Shown: positions 36,639-47,051, counted from the stretch's first letter. The stretch: 64,000 bases of DNA from Herbaspirillum sp. CF444 (GCF_000282135.1 NZ_AKJW01000083.1:148679-212678); one strand, 5' to 3'. Notes: generated from the letters alone by a model not told the origin. A program made the numbers and translations.

Positions 36639-37655
36639 ATGAACGCAATCCTGAAAAAAAGTGTATTGGCATTGATGGCGGTGACCACGATTTCGCTGGT
36701 CAGCACGAGCGCCATGGCGGACGCCAAGAATCCGAAAATCGGCTTTTCGATTGACGACCTGCGCGTCGAACGCTGGGCGCGCGATCGCGACTTCTTTACC
36801 GCAGCGGCAGAAAAACTGGGCGCCAAAGTATTCGTCCAGTCGGCCGACGCCAGCGAAGCACGCCAGATTTCCCAGATCGAAAACCTGATCTCGCGCGGCG
36901 TCGACGTGATCGTGATCGTGCCGTTCAACGCGACCGTGCTGACCAACACCATCAAGGAAGCCAAGAAGGCCGGCATCAAGGTACTGTCGTATGACCGCCT
37001 GATCCTCAATGCGGACGTCGACGCCTATATTTCCTTCGACAATGAAAAGGTCGGCGAAATGCAGGCCGAAGGCGTGGTCAAGGCGCAATCGAAGGGCAAC
37101 TTCTACCTGCTGGGCGGCTCGCCCACCGACAACAACGCCAAGATGTTGCGCGAAGGCCAGATGAAAGTGCTCAAGCCCTACATCGACAAGGGCGACATCA
37201 AGATCGTCGGCCAGCAATGGGTGAAGGACTGGAATCCGACGGAAGCCTTGTCCATCGTTGAAAACGCGCTGACCGCCAACAACAACAAGATCGACGCCAT
37301 CGTCGCCTCCAACGACGGCACCGCCGGCGGCGCCATCCAGGCGCTGGCTGCGCAAAAGCTGGCCGGTAAAGTCCCGGTCTCAGGACAGGACGCCGACCTG
37401 GCCGCCGTCAAGCGCGTGGTCGCCGGCACCCAGACCATGACCGTGTACAAACCGCTCAAGCTGATCGCCACGGAAGCGGCCAGCCTGTCGGTGCATTTGG
37501 CCCGCAACGAGAAGCCGGCTTACAACTCGCAATACGACAACGGTTTCAAGAAGGTCGACACCGTGCTGCTCAAGCCGATTCCGCTGACCAAGGCCAACGT
37601 CAACGTGCTGGTGGACGACGGTTTCTACACGCAAGCGCAAATCGGCGGCAAATAA
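36639..37655 (+). CDS. xylF: D-xylose-binding periplasmic protein
   Basis: A 338-residue ABC-transporter binding protein with a signal peptide ending SAMADAK near residue 27. The mature protein is a two-lobed periplasmic-binding fold (KIGFSIDDLRVERWARDRDFF; VIVIVPFNATVLTNTIKEAKKAGIKVLSYDRLI; VASNDGTAGGAIQAL; VSGQDADLAAVKRVVAGTQTMTVYKP) matching XylF. The Arg/Trp of RVERWARDRD and the Asn-Asp pair form the sugar pocket in relatives. CTGGAGA seven bases upstream fixes the start. A stem-loop follows before xylG. Confidence 0.94.
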   Translation: MNAILKKSVLALMAVTTISLVSTSAMADAKNPKIGFSIDDLRVERWARDRDFFTAAAEKLGAKVFVQSADASEARQISQIENLISRGVDVIVIVPFNATVLTNTIKEAKKAGIKVLSYDRLILNADVDAYISFDNEKVGEMQAEGVVKAQSKGNFYLLGGSPTDNNAKMLREGQMKVLKPYIDKGDIKIVGQQWVKDWNPTEALSIVENALTANNNKIDAIVASNDGTAGGAIQALAAQKLAGKVPVSGQDADLAAVKRVVAGTQTMTVYKPLKLIATEAASLSVHLARNEKPAYNSQYDNGFKKVDTVLLKPIPLTKANVNVLVDDGFYTQAQIGGK

Positions 37656-37669
37656 CAACAAGAAATCAT

Positions 37670-37694
37670 CCGGACGGGCCATGCGCCTGTCCGG
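37670..37694 (+). other. Intercistronic stem-loop after xylF
   Basis: CCGGAC (37670-37675) pairs with GTCCGG (37689-37694), with further partial pairing inside. No T tract follows. It is placed to protect or uncouple the xylF message from xylG, matching the need for excess binding protein. Confidence 0.6.
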
Positions 37695-37781
37695 CCTTGT
37701 CGCGTCGTCTTGTCCGATTGCGGTTGACGGTTACGCGTGGCAGCGTGACCGGTCCGCAGTTTTTACTCCACGAGAGCATGC

Positions 37782-39335
37782 ATGTCTGAGTATTTGTTAG
37801 AAATGAAGGGCATCGTCAAGAAGTTTGGCGGCGTCCGCGCCCTGGATGGCATCGACATCAAGATCAAGGCCGGCGAATGCGTCGGCCTGTGCGGCGAGAA
37901 CGGCGCCGGCAAATCTACGCTGATGAAAATCCTGTCCGGCGTCTATCCGCACGGCACATGGGACGGCGAAATCCTGTGGGACGGCAAGCCGCTGACGGCG
38001 CAATCCGTGCGCGACACCGAAGCCGCCGGCATCGTCATCATCCATCAGGAGCTGATGCTGGTGCCCGAGCTGTCGGTGGCGGAAAACATTTTCATGGGCC
38101 ACGAGCTGACGCTGGCCGGCGGCCGCATGAATTACCCGGCCATGTACCGCCGCGCCGAAGAGCTCATGCGCGAGCTGAACATGCCCGACATCAACGTCGC
38201 CCTGCCGGTCATGCAATACGGCGGCGGCCATCAGCAACTGGTGGAAATCGCCAAGGCGCTCAACAAGAAGGCGCGCCTGCTGATCCTCGACGAACCCTCT
38301 TCGTCGCTGACCTCGTCGGAAATCGCGGTCCTGCTCAAGATCATCAAAGACCTCAAGGCCAAAGGCGTGGCCTGCGTCTACATCTCGCACAAGCTCGATG
38401 AAGTGGCGGAAGTGTGCGACACCATTTCGGTGATCCGCGATGGCAAGCACATCGCTACCACGCCGATGCAGGCGCTCGACGTGGACCAGATCATCACGCA
38501 AATGGTCGGCCGCGAAATCACGACCATGTATCCGACGCGCGACCACGAGATCGGCGAAGTGATTTTCGAGGCACGCCATGTCACCTGCTTCGACGTCGAC
38601 AATCCCAGGCGCAAGCGCGTCGACGACGTCTCGTTCTCGGTGCGCCGCGGTGAAATCCTCGGCATCGCCGGGCTGGTCGGCGCCGGACGCACCGAGCTGG
38701 TCTCGGCGGTGTTCGGCGCGTATCCGGGCCGCCATGAAGGCAAGGTGCTCATGAACGGCGCCAGGGTCGACACCGGCACGCCGCTCAAATCGATACGCCT
38801 CGGCCTGTGCATGGTCCCGGAAGACCGCAAGCAGCACGGCATCGTACCCGACCTCAGCGTCGGCCAAAACATCACGCTGACGGTGCTCAAGGATTTTTCG
38901 CGCCGTACGCGCATCGATGCGGAATCGGAACTGAAGACCGTGCAGGACGAGATCGTGCGCATGCAGCTCAAGACCGCCAGCCCCTTCCTGCCGATCACCG
39001 GCCTGTCGGGCGGCAATCAGCAAAAGGCGGTGCTGGCCAAGATGCTGCTGGCGCGACCCAGGGTGCTGATCCTCGACGAACCGACGCGCGGTGTCGACGT
39101 CGGCGCCAAGGCGGAGATCTACCGGCTCATCTCGGAACTGGCCAGGCAAGGCGTGGCCGTGATCATGGTGTCGTCCGAACTGGCCGAAGTGCTGGGCGTG
39201 TCCGATCGCGTGCTGGTCATCGGCGAAGGCAAGCTGCGCGGCGACTTCATCAACCGGAACCTGACGCAGGAGATGGTGCTGGCTGCCGCCATCAACCAGT
39301 CGCCGCAGCACCGCACCTTGCAAGCCACGGCATAA
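37782..39335 (+). CDS. xylG: D-xylose ABC transporter ATP-binding protein
   Basis: A 517-residue protein with two nucleotide-binding domains, as in sugar importers of the CUT2 class. Domain 1: Walker [10 protein letters not shown] near residue 38, Q-loop HQELML, Walker [12 protein letters not shown]. Domain 2 begins near 265, with a degenerate Walker A ([10 protein letters not shown]), signature LSGGNQQK near 409, and Walker [13 protein letters not shown]. It powers XylH and is encoded between xylF and xylH. Confidence 0.95.
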   Translation: MSEYLLEMKGIVKKFGGVRALDGIDIKIKAGECVGLCGENGAGKSTLMKILSGVYPHGTWDGEILWDGKPLTAQSVRDTEAAGIVIIHQELMLVPELSVAENIFMGHELTLAGGRMNYPAMYRRAEELMRELNMPDINVALPVMQYGGGHQQLVEIAKALNKKARLLILDEPSSSLTSSEIAVLLKIIKDLKAKGVACVYISHKLDEVAEVCDTISVIRDGKHIATTPMQALDVDQIITQMVGREITTMYPTRDHEIGEVIFEARHVTCFDVDNPRRKRVDDVSFSVRRGEILGIAGLVGAGRTELVSAVFGAYPGRHEGKVLMNGARVDTGTPLKSIRLGLCMVPEDRKQHGIVPDLSVGQNITLTVLKDFSRRTRIDAESELKTVQDEIVRMQLKTASPFLPITGLSGGNQQKAVLAKMLLARPRVLILDEPTRGVDVGAKAEIYRLISELARQGVAVIMVSSELAEVLGVSDRVLVIGEGKLRGDFINRNLTQEMVLAAAINQSPQHRTLQATA

Positions 39336-39360
39336 GTAAAACAACCTGGAATCAATCCGC

Positions 39361-40518
39361 ATGAATTCGCTCAACTCAATCAGTTCGACCAACATCAAGC
39401 AGCTTTTCAGCCGCTACAAAATCATGGCGCTGCTCATCGCCATCGCCATCATCTGGGCCTTCTTCAGCTGGAAGACCGAAGGCGGATTCGTGACGCCGCG
39501 CAATCTCTCCAATCTGCTGCGCCAGATGTCCGTGACCGGCATCCTCGCCTGCGGCATGGTGCTGGTGATCATCGCCGGCGAGATCGACCTGTCGGTCGGC
39601 TCCCTGCTCGGCCTGCTGGGCGGCGTCGCCGCGATCATGGACGTCACCCACCACTTGCCGCTGCCGCTCAACCTGGCGCTGGTCTTGCTGTGCGGTCTCG
39701 CACTGGGATTGTTCAACGGCTACCTGACCGCTTACATGCGCATCCCCTCCTTCATCGTCGGCCTCGGCGGCATGCTGGCGTTTCGCGGCGTGCTGCTGGG
39801 CGTGACCGGCGGTCTGACGATCGCGCCGGTGTCCAGCGACATGGTCTATCTGGGGCAAGGCTATCTGCCGCAACAACTGGGCGTGGCGCTGGTGATCGTG
39901 CTGTTCGTCCTCGCCCTGGCACTGACCTGGCGTCAGCGCGCCAACCGCGTACGCCATGCGCTGCCGGTGCATGCGCTGTGGCGCGACGCGGCGAAGGTGC
40001 TGGTCATCGGCGCCGTGCTGCTGGCCTTCGTGCGCACGCTCAACAGCTATGACGGCATCCCGGTGCCGGTCTTGCTGTTACTGGCCCTGCTCGGCCTGTT
40101 CAGCTACATCACGACGCAGACGGTATTCGGCCGCCGCATCTATTCGGTCGGCAGCAACATGGAAGCGACGCGCCTGTCGGGCGTCAACGTGCAGTCGGTC
40201 AAGCTGTGGGTGTTCGGCATCATGGGCGTGATGTGCGCGCTTGCCGGCCTGGTCAATACCGCGCGCCTGGCGGCGGGTTCGCCATCGTCGGGCAGCATGG
40301 GCGAACTGGACGCCATCGCGGCCTGCTTCATCGGCGGCACCTCCATGCGCGGCGGCTCGGGAACCATCTACGGCGCGCTGATCGGCGCACTGGTGATGGC
40401 GAGTCTGGACAACGGCATGTCGATGCTCGATGTCGGCACCTATTGGCAGATGATCGTCAAGGGCAGCATTCTGATGCTGGCGGTGTGGGTGGACGTAAGC
40501 ACCCGTTCCGGACGCTGA
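39361..40518 (+). CDS. xylH: D-xylose ABC transporter permease
   Basis: A 385-residue inner-membrane permease of the CUT2 family with about ten hydrophobic spans. Family features: GMVLVIIAGEIDLSVGSLLGLLG near residue 60, IPSFIVGLGGMLAFRG near 130, and RRIYSVGSNMEATRLSGVNV near 260, followed by GGTSMRGGSGTIYGALIGALVM. It starts 25 bases after xylG. It forms the channel with XylG for sugar delivered by XylF. Confidence 0.95.
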   Translation: MNSLNSISSTNIKQLFSRYKIMALLIAIAIIWAFFSWKTEGGFVTPRNLSNLLRQMSVTGILACGMVLVIIAGEIDLSVGSLLGLLGGVAAIMDVTHHLPLPLNLALVLLCGLALGLFNGYLTAYMRIPSFIVGLGGMLAFRGVLLGVTGGLTIAPVSSDMVYLGQGYLPQQLGVALVIVLFVLALALTWRQRANRVRHALPVHALWRDAAKVLVIGAVLLAFVRTLNSYDGIPVPVLLLLALLGLFSYITTQTVFGRRIYSVGSNMEATRLSGVNVQSVKLWVFGIMGVMCALAGLVNTARLAAGSPSSGSMGELDAIAACFIGGTSMRGGSGTIYGALIGALVMASLDNGMSMLDVGTYWQMIVKGSILMLAVWVDVSTRSGR

Positions 40519-40566
40519 GCGCTGAATACGCTGAGATCAATACGACTGTTCACACAGGAAAGTGCC

Positions 40567-41790
40567 ATGCAATCCAGGATGCAATCAATTCACGCACAAG
40601 CGGTTTTACCCGCAGATCTGTCCGATGCCTTGCTGGTCGGACGCGTCTGGCGAAACAGCAAAATCAATGGTCCCTGCGTCGTCGTGGTTCGCCGTGGCGA
40701 GGTGTTCGACATCACCGCCACCGCACCGACCTCGGCGGATTTGCTGGACGCTGAAGACCTGTTGGCGCTGGCGCGCCACGCGCCGGGCGAGTCGTTGGGC
40801 AACGTGGCGGATCTGGTCCGCGATGCGCTTGATCCCTTGTCGGACAAGCGGTTCCCACAACTGCTGGCGCCTTGCGACATTCAACCGATCAAGGCCTGCG
40901 GCGTGACCTTTGCGGTCAGCATGCTGGAGCGCGTGATCGAAGAAAAGGCTGCCGGCGACGCCAGCCGCGCGGAGTCGCTACGCAAGGAATTGCAGGCGAT
41001 CATCGGCTCCGACCTGTCGGCGATCCGGCCGGGATCGGAAGCGGCGATGAAGCTGAAACAGGAGTTGCTCAAGCGCGATGCCTGGTCGCAATACATGGAA
41101 GTCGGCATCGGCGCCGATGCCGAAGTGTTCTCCAAATCACAGGCCATGTCGGCGGTCGGACTGGGCGCCGATGTCGGCCTGCATCCCGAATCGCAATGGA
41201 ACAATCCCGAGCCGGAGATCGTACTGGCAGTCAACAGCCGCGGCCAGGCCGTCGGCGCCACGCTGGGCAACGACGTCAATCTGCGCGATATCGAAGGCCG
41301 CAGCGCCCTGCTGCTGGGCAAGGCCAAGGACAACAATGGTTCGTGCGCCATCGGCCCGTTCATTCGCTTGTTTGACGAGCGCTTCACCATCGATACCGTA
41401 CGGCAGGCGGAAGTGACTTTGCTGATCGAAGGCGAGGATGACGGATTCCGTCTGAACGGCGCCAGCTTCATGCGCGAGATCAGCCGCGACCCACTCGACC
41501 TGGTGGCGCAAACCTGCGGCGCGCATCATCAGTATCCGGACGGTTTCCTGCTGTTTTTGGGCACCATGTTCTCGCCGATCAAGGACCGCGACGCCGCCGG
41601 TTCCGGCTTTACCCATCATCTGGGCGACCGCGTCACCATCGCCAGCCCGGCGTTGGGCGCGCTGGTCAACCGCGTGCAGCGCTGCGACGCCATCGCGCCG
41701 TGGACCTTCGGCATCCGCGCCCTTTATCAACATCTTGCCGGGCGTGGCCTGGCGGGAACTTCGCCATCTTCCTGGAGTGCATCAGCATGA
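40567..41790 (+). CDS. xylX: Probable 2-keto-3-deoxy-D-xylonate dehydratase (FAH family)
   Basis: A 407-residue fumarylacetoacetate-hydrolase-fold enzyme. In Caulobacter-type oxidative xylose degradation XylX converts 2-keto-3-deoxyxylonate to alpha-ketoglutarate semialdehyde. Visible: a long N-terminal domain, then CGVTFAVSMLERVIEEKAAGD near residue 112, and the metal-binding WNNPEPEIVLAVNSRGQAVG near 215. It begins 48 bases after xylH and overlaps the dehydrogenase gene by ATGA (41787-41790). The reaction assignment rests on family and gene context; an aldolase-type (Dahms) step is not encoded here. Confidence 0.78.
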   Translation: MQSRMQSIHAQAVLPADLSDALLVGRVWRNSKINGPCVVVVRRGEVFDITATAPTSADLLDAEDLLALARHAPGESLGNVADLVRDALDPLSDKRFPQLLAPCDIQPIKACGVTFAVSMLERVIEEKAAGDASRAESLRKELQAIIGSDLSAIRPGSEAAMKLKQELLKRDAWSQYMEVGIGADAEVFSKSQAMSAVGLGADVGLHPESQWNNPEPEIVLAVNSRGQAVGATLGNDVNLRDIEGRSALLLGKAKDNNGSCAIGPFIRLFDERFTIDTVRQAEVTLLIEGEDDGFRLNGASFMREISRDPLDLVAQTCGAHHQYPDGFLLFLGTMFSPIKDRDAAGSGFTHHLGDRVTIASPALGALVNRVQRCDAIAPWTFGIRALYQHLAGRGLAGTSPSSWSASA

Positions 41791-42605
41791 CCGCATCAGT
41801 TCACACCGCGCCGACCTCATCGGTCTCATCCACCACGATGGAGCACGCCGTTTATCGCAGCCTGGCCGGCAAGCGCGTCGTCATCACCGGCGGCGGCACC
41901 GGCATCGGCGCCGCGCTGGTGGAAGCCTTCGCCGGACAAGGCGCGCAGGTCTTCTTCCTCGACATCGCCGTGGAAGAATCGCGCGCGCTGGAAGCATCGC
42001 TGAAACATGCGCCGCTGCCGCCAACCTTCCTGCACTGCAATCTGCTCGATCTGGATGCGCTGGCGGCAAGCTTCATCAGCATCGAAAAAATGGCCGGCGC
42101 CGTCGACATCCTGATCAACAACGCCGCCAACGACGATCGCCACAAGATCGCCGACGTCAGCCCGGCGTATTGGGACGAGCGCATGGCGGTCAACCTGCGC
42201 CATCAGTTCTTTTGTGCGCAAGCGGTGACGCCGGGCATGCGAGAACAAGGCCGCGGCGTGATCCTTAATTTCGGTTCGATTTCCTGGCATCTCGCGCTGC
42301 CCAGCCTGACGCTGTACATGACCGCCAAGGCGGCGATCGAAGGCCTCACGCGCGGTCTGGCGCGCGACCTCGGCCCGCACGGCATCCGGGTCAACTGCAT
42401 CATCCCCGGCGCGGTGCGCACGCCGCGCCAGATGCGCCTGTGGCACAGCCCGGAAGAAGAGGCCAAGATCCTCGCGGCGCAATGCCTGTACGAGCGCGTG
42501 GAGCCGCACGACGTCGCCGCGCTGGCGCTGTTCCTGGCGTCCGACAGCGCAGCCAGATGTTCCGGCCGCGACTATTTCGTCGACGCCGGCTGGTACGGTG
42601 CATGA
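41787..42605 (+). CDS. xylB: Probable D-xylose 1-dehydrogenase (SDR family)
   Basis: A 272-residue short-chain dehydrogenase with cofactor motif TGGGTGIG near residue 35, NNAAND near 112, catalytic Ser in NFGSISWH, and YMTAK (Tyr and Lys) near 180. Related proteins oxidise D-xylose to xylonolactone with NAD. About 20 residues precede the fold and are not conserved. Starts inside the xylX stop (ATGA) and ends inside the lactonase start (ATGA at 42602-42605), so the genes are tightly coupled. The symbol follows Caulobacter naming, not xylulokinase. Confidence 0.8.
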   Translation: MTASVHTAPTSSVSSTTMEHAVYRSLAGKRVVITGGGTGIGAALVEAFAGQGAQVFFLDIAVEESRALEASLKHAPLPPTFLHCNLLDLDALAASFISIEKMAGAVDILINNAANDDRHKIADVSPAYWDERMAVNLRHQFFCAQAVTPGMREQGRGVILNFGSISWHLALPSLTLYMTAKAAIEGLTRGLARDLGPHGIRVNCIIPGAVRTPRQMRLWHSPEEEAKILAAQCLYERVEPHDVAALALFLASDSAARCSGRDYFVDAGWYGA

Positions 42606-43501
42606 TTGCCACCGCGCCCGTCTGTGTATGGCTGGTCGGCGCCGAACTGGGCGAAGGACCGGTCTGGCACGCGCGCGAGGAAATGCTCTATTTCGTCGAC
42701 ATCAAGGGCGGCGCGATACACCGCTGCGCTGCGGATGGCAGCCGGCGCCAAAGCTGGGCGGCGCCACGCGCGCCGGGCTTCATCGTGCCCTGTGACGATG
42801 GCGATTTTGTCTGCGGACTGCAAGGCGGCCTGTATCGCTTCAGCCCGGCCGCCGGCAGCTTTTCGCTGATCCAGGCGGTTGAGACCGATCTGCCCGGCAA
42901 CCGTCTCAACGACGGTTTCGTCGATGGCCGCGGGCGACTCTGGTTCGGCTCGATGGACAACGCCGAAGAACAGCCGAGCGGTGCGCTGTATCGCTGGGAA
43001 TCACCTCGCGGCCTGTCGCCGCAAGACCGCGACTACGTCATCACCAACGGTCCCGCCGTCAGTCCCGACGGACGCACGCTGTATCACACCGACACGCTGG
43101 CGCGGACGATTTACGCCTTCGATCTCGACGATGCCGGAACGCTGTCGCGCAAACGCGTGTTTGCAAAAATCGAAGGAAGCGGCTATCCCGACGGCATGGC
43201 GGTCGATGCGGAGGGTTATGTCTGGATCGCCTTGTTCGGCGGTTGGCGCATCGAACGGTTCTCGCCTGCGGGGATACTCATGGAGGCCGTCCAACTGCCT
43301 TGCGCGAATGTGACTAAACTAGCGTTCGGCGGGCAGGACTTGCGCACCGTCCATGTCACCACGGCATGGAAAGGTTTGTCGCCCGACGAACGCCGACAGC
43401 AACCGCTTGCGGGCGGATTGTTTTCTTTCGTCGCCGGCACGCCGGGCCTGGCTCAACATCAGCTGATCACGAAGCAGTCAACAACAGAGGTAGAGAAGTG
43501 A
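42602..43501 (+). CDS. xylC: Probable xylonolactonase (SMP-30/gluconolactonase family)
   Basis: A 299-residue six-bladed propeller lactonase. Characteristic segments: [22 protein letters not shown] with the metal-binding Glu near residue 17, [20 protein letters not shown] near 100 with Asn and Asp ligands, [21 protein letters not shown] near 200, and VTKLAFGG near 238. It hydrolyses sugar lactones made by the upstream dehydrogenase. ATGA and GTGA overlaps join it to both neighbours. Specificity for xylonolactone is from context. Confidence 0.85.
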   Translation: MIATAPVCVWLVGAELGEGPVWHAREEMLYFVDIKGGAIHRCAADGSRRQSWAAPRAPGFIVPCDDGDFVCGLQGGLYRFSPAAGSFSLIQAVETDLPGNRLNDGFVDGRGRLWFGSMDNAEEQPSGALYRWESPRGLSPQDRDYVITNGPAVSPDGRTLYHTDTLARTIYAFDLDDAGTLSRKRVFAKIEGSGYPDGMAVDAEGYVWIALFGGWRIERFSPAGILMEAVQLPCANVTKLAFGGQDLRTVHVTTAWKGLSPDERRQQPLAGGLFSFVAGTPGLAQHQLITKQSTTEVEK

Positions 43502-45279
43502 AGAATCAACAGACACCACGCCGGTTCCGCTCGCAGGACTGGTTCGACAATCCCGACCATATCGACATGACCGCGCTGTATCTGGAGCGCTTCATGAACT
43601 ACGGCATCACGGCCGAGGAATTGCGTTCCGGCCGGCCGATCATCGGTATCGCGCAGAGCGGCAGCGACATCAGCCCGTGCAACCGCATCCACCTCGAACT
43701 GGCGCGCCGCGTGCGCGACGGCATCCGCGATGCAGGCGGCATTCCGATGGAATTTCCGCTGCATCCGATCTTTGAAAACTGCCGCCGTCCGACCGCGGCG
43801 ATCGACCGCAATCTGTCTTATCTCGGGCTGGTGGAAATCCTGCACGGCTATCCGATCGATGCGGTGGTCCTGACCACGGGCTGCGACAAGACCACGCCGG
43901 CGCAGATCATGGCGGCGTCCACGGTGGACATCCCCGCCATCGTGCTGTCGGGCGGACCGATGCTCGACGGCTGGATGGACGGTGAACTGGTGGGCTCCGG
44001 CGCGGCGATCTGGAAGGGCCGCCGTCAATTGTCGGCGGGCATTATCGACAATGAAAAATTCCTGGAAATCGCGGCGGCGTCGGCCCCCTCTTCCGGCCAC
44101 TGCAACACCATGGGTACGGCTTCCACCATGAACGCCATGGCCGAAGCGCTCGGCATGTCGCTGACCGGTTGCTCCGCCATTCCGGCGCCGTATCGCGAAC
44201 GCGGCCAGATGGCTTACGAAACCGGTCGTCGCATCGTCGGCATGGCGCATGAAGACCTGCGACCGTCGGTGATTCTCACGCGTGAAGCCTTCCTTGACGC
44301 CATCGTCGTGAATGCCGCCATCGGCGGTTCGACCAACGCCCAGCCGCACATCATGGCGATGGCGCGCCATGCCGGCGTGGAGCTGAATTCCGACGACTGG
44401 ATGCAGTACGGCTACGACGTGCCGCTGCTGCTCAACATGCAGCCGGCCGGAAAATATCTGGGCGAACGCTTCCACCGCGCCGGCGGCGTGCCGGCCATCA
44501 TGTGGGAACTGCAACAGGCAGGAAAACTGCGCTCCGATCGGCTCACCGCGACCGGCAAGAGCATGGTGCAAAACCTGGAAGGCCGCGAGAGCCATGACCG
44601 TGAAGTGGTGTTCCGCTTCGACGCGCCGCTGCGCGAACGCGCCGGCTTCCTGGTGTTGAAGGGCAATCTGTTCGACTTCGCCATCATGAAGACCAGCGTC
44701 ATCTCGGACACCTTCCGCGAGCGCTATCTCAATACTCCCGGCAGCGAAGGCATCTTCGAATGCAAGGCGGCGGTGTTCGACGGTTCCGACGATTACCATG
44801 CGCGCATCAACGACCCGGCGCTGGGTATCGATGAAAACACCATCCTGGTGATTCGCGGCGCAGGTCCGGTCGGCTGGCCTGGATCGGCCGAAGTGGTCAA
44901 CATGCAACCGCCCGACGCGCTGCTGCGCCGCGGCATCACCACGCTGCCGACGCTGGGCGACGGTCGCCAGTCCGGCACCTCGGACAGTCCGTCCATCCTC
45001 AATGCATCGCCGGAAAGCGCCGTCGGCGGCGGCCTGGCTTATCTGCATACCGGCGACACCATCCGCATCGATCTCAACACAGGGCGTTGCGACATGCTCA
45101 TCAGCGACGAGGAACTGGCCAGGCGCAAGGCCGAAGGCATCCCTGCCGTGCCGCCCAGCCAGACGCCGTGGCAGGAGATTTATCGCAGCACCGTCGGCCA
45201 GCTGGAAACCGGCGCCTGCATGGAACTGGCGGTCAAGTACCAGGGCGTGGCGAAGGTCTTGCCGCGCCATAACCACTAA
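43498..45279 (+). CDS. xylD: D-xylonate dehydratase (IlvD/Edd family)
   Basis: A 593-residue Fe-S dehydratase that turns D-xylonate into 2-keto-3-deoxyxylonate. The three cluster cysteines are visible: SPCNRIH (about C61), TTGCDKT (about C129) and SSGHCNTMG (about C202), consistent with the sugar-acid branch. The metal-binding Asp and Glu regions are intact. GTG 43498 overlaps the lactonase stop (GTGA) and has AGAGG at 43486-43490. Length is close to Caulobacter XylD. The operon ends here, with a GC-rich imperfect hairpin at 45283-45327. Confidence 0.9.
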   Translation: MKNQQTPRRFRSQDWFDNPDHIDMTALYLERFMNYGITAEELRSGRPIIGIAQSGSDISPCNRIHLELARRVRDGIRDAGGIPMEFPLHPIFENCRRPTAAIDRNLSYLGLVEILHGYPIDAVVLTTGCDKTTPAQIMAASTVDIPAIVLSGGPMLDGWMDGELVGSGAAIWKGRRQLSAGIIDNEKFLEIAAASAPSSGHCNTMGTASTMNAMAEALGMSLTGCSAIPAPYRERGQMAYETGRRIVGMAHEDLRPSVILTREAFLDAIVVNAAIGGSTNAQPHIMAMARHAGVELNSDDWMQYGYDVPLLLNMQPAGKYLGERFHRAGGVPAIMWELQQAGKLRSDRLTATGKSMVQNLEGRESHDREVVFRFDAPLRERAGFLVLKGNLFDFAIMKTSVISDTFRERYLNTPGSEGIFECKAAVFDGSDDYHARINDPALGIDENTILVIRGAGPVGWPGSAEVVNMQPPDALLRRGITTLPTLGDGRQSGTSDSPSILNASPESAVGGGLAYLHTGDTIRIDLNTGRCDMLISDEELARRKAEGIPAVPPSQTPWQEIYRSTVGQLETGACMELAVKYQGVAKVLPRHNH

Positions 45280-45332
45280 ACGGCTGCCGCCGGCGCCCGG
45301 ATGAACGTCTCCGGGGCCGGGCCGGCGTCAAT

Positions 45333-46646
45333 CTAAAATCGCTGCGCGCTGAACGGCGCCAGATCGATTTCCGCAGTCTGGCCAGTCAACAGTTGAGCGA
45401 CCAGACGCCCGGTTCTCGCCGAGGTGCCTAGTCCGATATGTCCGTGACCAAAGGCATGGATCACATCCGTGCTGCGCGTCGACGGCCCGATGCACGGCAG
45501 GCCGTCGGGCATGCTGGGCCGCCGTCCCAGCCAGTAGCGCACGCGGCTGGCCGGCAGATCGCGCGGCAACGCGGGGAACAGCTGCAGCGCGAGGTCGCGC
45601 ATGATCTCGGCGCGACGCCAGTCGGGTTCGGCCTCGAAGGAGGCGATCTCGACCTGGCCGGCCACGCGCAAACCCAGCTCGGTCTGCGTGGCGATGACCT
45701 TGCGGTCCATGATCATCATCGGCGTACGCGGATGCCCTTCCGGGTTTTCCACCATGGCGTGATAACCGCGTTCGGTTTCCAGCGGCACCTTGTCGCCGGC
45801 TTGCGCCGCCAGCATTTTCGATTGTGCGCCGGCGGCGATGACGGCGGCGTCGCACACGATGTCGCCCTCTTCCGTGCAGACCGCGCTCAGGCGATCGCCG
45901 GTGAAGCGGAATCCGGTCGCCGTGACCGCTTGCAGGCGTGCACCGCGATCGCAAGCGTGCCGGATCAGCGCGGCGATATACGCGCCGGGATTGCGGCAGT
46001 GGCCCGCTTCACCGATATAGACGCCGAATCCGTAGCCGGGATCGAGGTCGGGCTCGCGTCGGCGTAACTCCTCCACTTCCAGCTCTTCCCACGAAATGCC
46101 GAACGCGCGCCGGATGCGCCAGCCTCTGGCGTCGTTCTCGAAATGCTGCCGCGAACGATAGACGTGCAGCAGGCCGCCGAGCTCGATCAGTTGCCCGACG
46201 CCGGCCTTCCCGGCAATTTGCTGATGCAAGGGAGCCGCACCGGCGAGCAAGGTTCGCAAGGCTTTGGCGGTCTCGGTGATGCGCGCCTCCGTCGAACCGG
46301 CGATCAGATAGCGCAGCAGCCAAGGCAAGGTGCGCGGCAGATAGCGCCAGCGAATCGACAAGGGTCCCAAAGGATCGGCCAGAAAACCCGGCACCTTCTT
46401 CCAGACGCCCGGTTCGGACGGCGGCAGGATGGAATGCGACGACAGCCATCCGGCGTTGCCGTAGCTTGAGGCATGCTCGCCTCCGGGCGTGCCTGGATCG
46501 ACGATGGTGACCTGCAAACCCTGGTCGAGCGCATGCAGTGCGCTCATTGCACCGATGGCGCCGGCACCGATAATGACGACATGGCGTGACGCTGAAGATC
46601 GGGAGGATGGGTTATGGGGCGGAGATGATGACGGAATGAGGGACAT
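45333..46646 (-). CDS. dadA: D-amino-acid dehydrogenase-like FAD oxidoreductase
   Basis: A 437-residue flavoprotein of the DadA family, which oxidises D-amino acids and passes electrons to quinones. FAD motif VVIIGAGAIGAMSALHALDQGLQVTIVD near residue 23, then SSYGNAGWL and GRRPSMPDGLPCIGPSTRS near 385, where the C-terminal FAD loop lies. The first ~20 residues are Ser/Pro-rich and non-conserved; the true start may be internal. It is convergent with xylD and shows no obvious functional link to it. Specificity beyond D-amino acids cannot be read. Confidence 0.82.
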   Translation of the reverse strand: MSLIPSSSPPHNPSSRSSASRHVVIIGAGAIGAMSALHALDQGLQVTIVDPGTPGGEHASSYGNAGWLSSHSILPPSEPGVWKKVPGFLADPLGPLSIRWRYLPRTLPWLLRYLIAGSTEARITETAKALRTLLAGAAPLHQQIAGKAGVGQLIELGGLLHVYRSRQHFENDARGWRIRRAFGISWEELEVEELRRREPDLDPGYGFGVYIGEAGHCRNPGAYIAALIRHACDRGARLQAVTATGFRFTGDRLSAVCTEEGDIVCDAAVIAAGAQSKMLAAQAGDKVPLETERGYHAMVENPEGHPRTPMMIMDRKVIATQTELGLRVAGQVEIASFEAEPDWRRAEIMRDLALQLFPALPRDLPASRVRYWLGRRPSMPDGLPCIGPSTRSTDVIHAFGHGHIGLGTSARTGRLVAQLLTGQTAEIDLAPFSAQRF

Positions 46647-46776
46647 GAAATTTGATCGGTATCCTGAATTGCCCGAAGTGTCGAGCGCAGGAATATATCT
46701 TACCGCGATACCTGCCGGCAGGCCGAATCCCTGCCTGGCATATCTGTGATATCTGTGAGCGAGCGGGATTGCCGCC

Positions 46777-46893
46777 TTATGTGGTGAAAGGATAAATCGG
46801 TTGCGTTACCGCGATCAGCAACAACGTTGCCATGACAAAAAACAGGCTGACGCCAGCGACGACTGTTAATGCGATTTTCTGGAAACGCTTCAT
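46777..46893 (-). CDS. Small single-span membrane protein (38 aa)
   Basis: A 38-residue frame (MKRFQKIALTVVAGVSLFF start) with one hydrophobic span and a positively charged N-terminus. A very strong ribosome site (GGGAGGGGG) lies about six bases upstream on the minus strand. It has no family I recognise. Another small membrane protein is encoded 56 bases upstream on the same strand. Confidence 0.55.
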   Translation of the reverse strand: MKRFQKIALTVVAGVSLFFVMATLLLIAVTQPIYPFTT

Positions 46894-46949
46894 GACTGCC
46901 CCCTCCCCCAAAAATGATGCGTTGCGCCGGACGTTGGCTTCGACCGGCG

Positions 46950-47051
46950 TTATCTGCTGAAATCCTGATTTGCCACGATCCACAGGACTGCGGCCAACAG
47001 TCCCGCCACCAACACGGCCAGCACATGCAAGAGCCAATCGAAAGTCATCAT
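46950..47051 (-). CDS. Small single-span membrane protein (33 aa)
   Basis: A 33-residue frame beginning MMTFDWLLHVLAVL and ending NQDFSR, nearly all hydrophobic. GAGG lies just before the two tandem ATG codons. It is too short for database-style recognition and resembles small respiratory-complex subunits only in size. It precedes the 38-residue protein. Confidence 0.5.
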   Translation of the reverse strand: MMTFDWLLHVLAVLVAGLLAAVLWIVANQDFSR

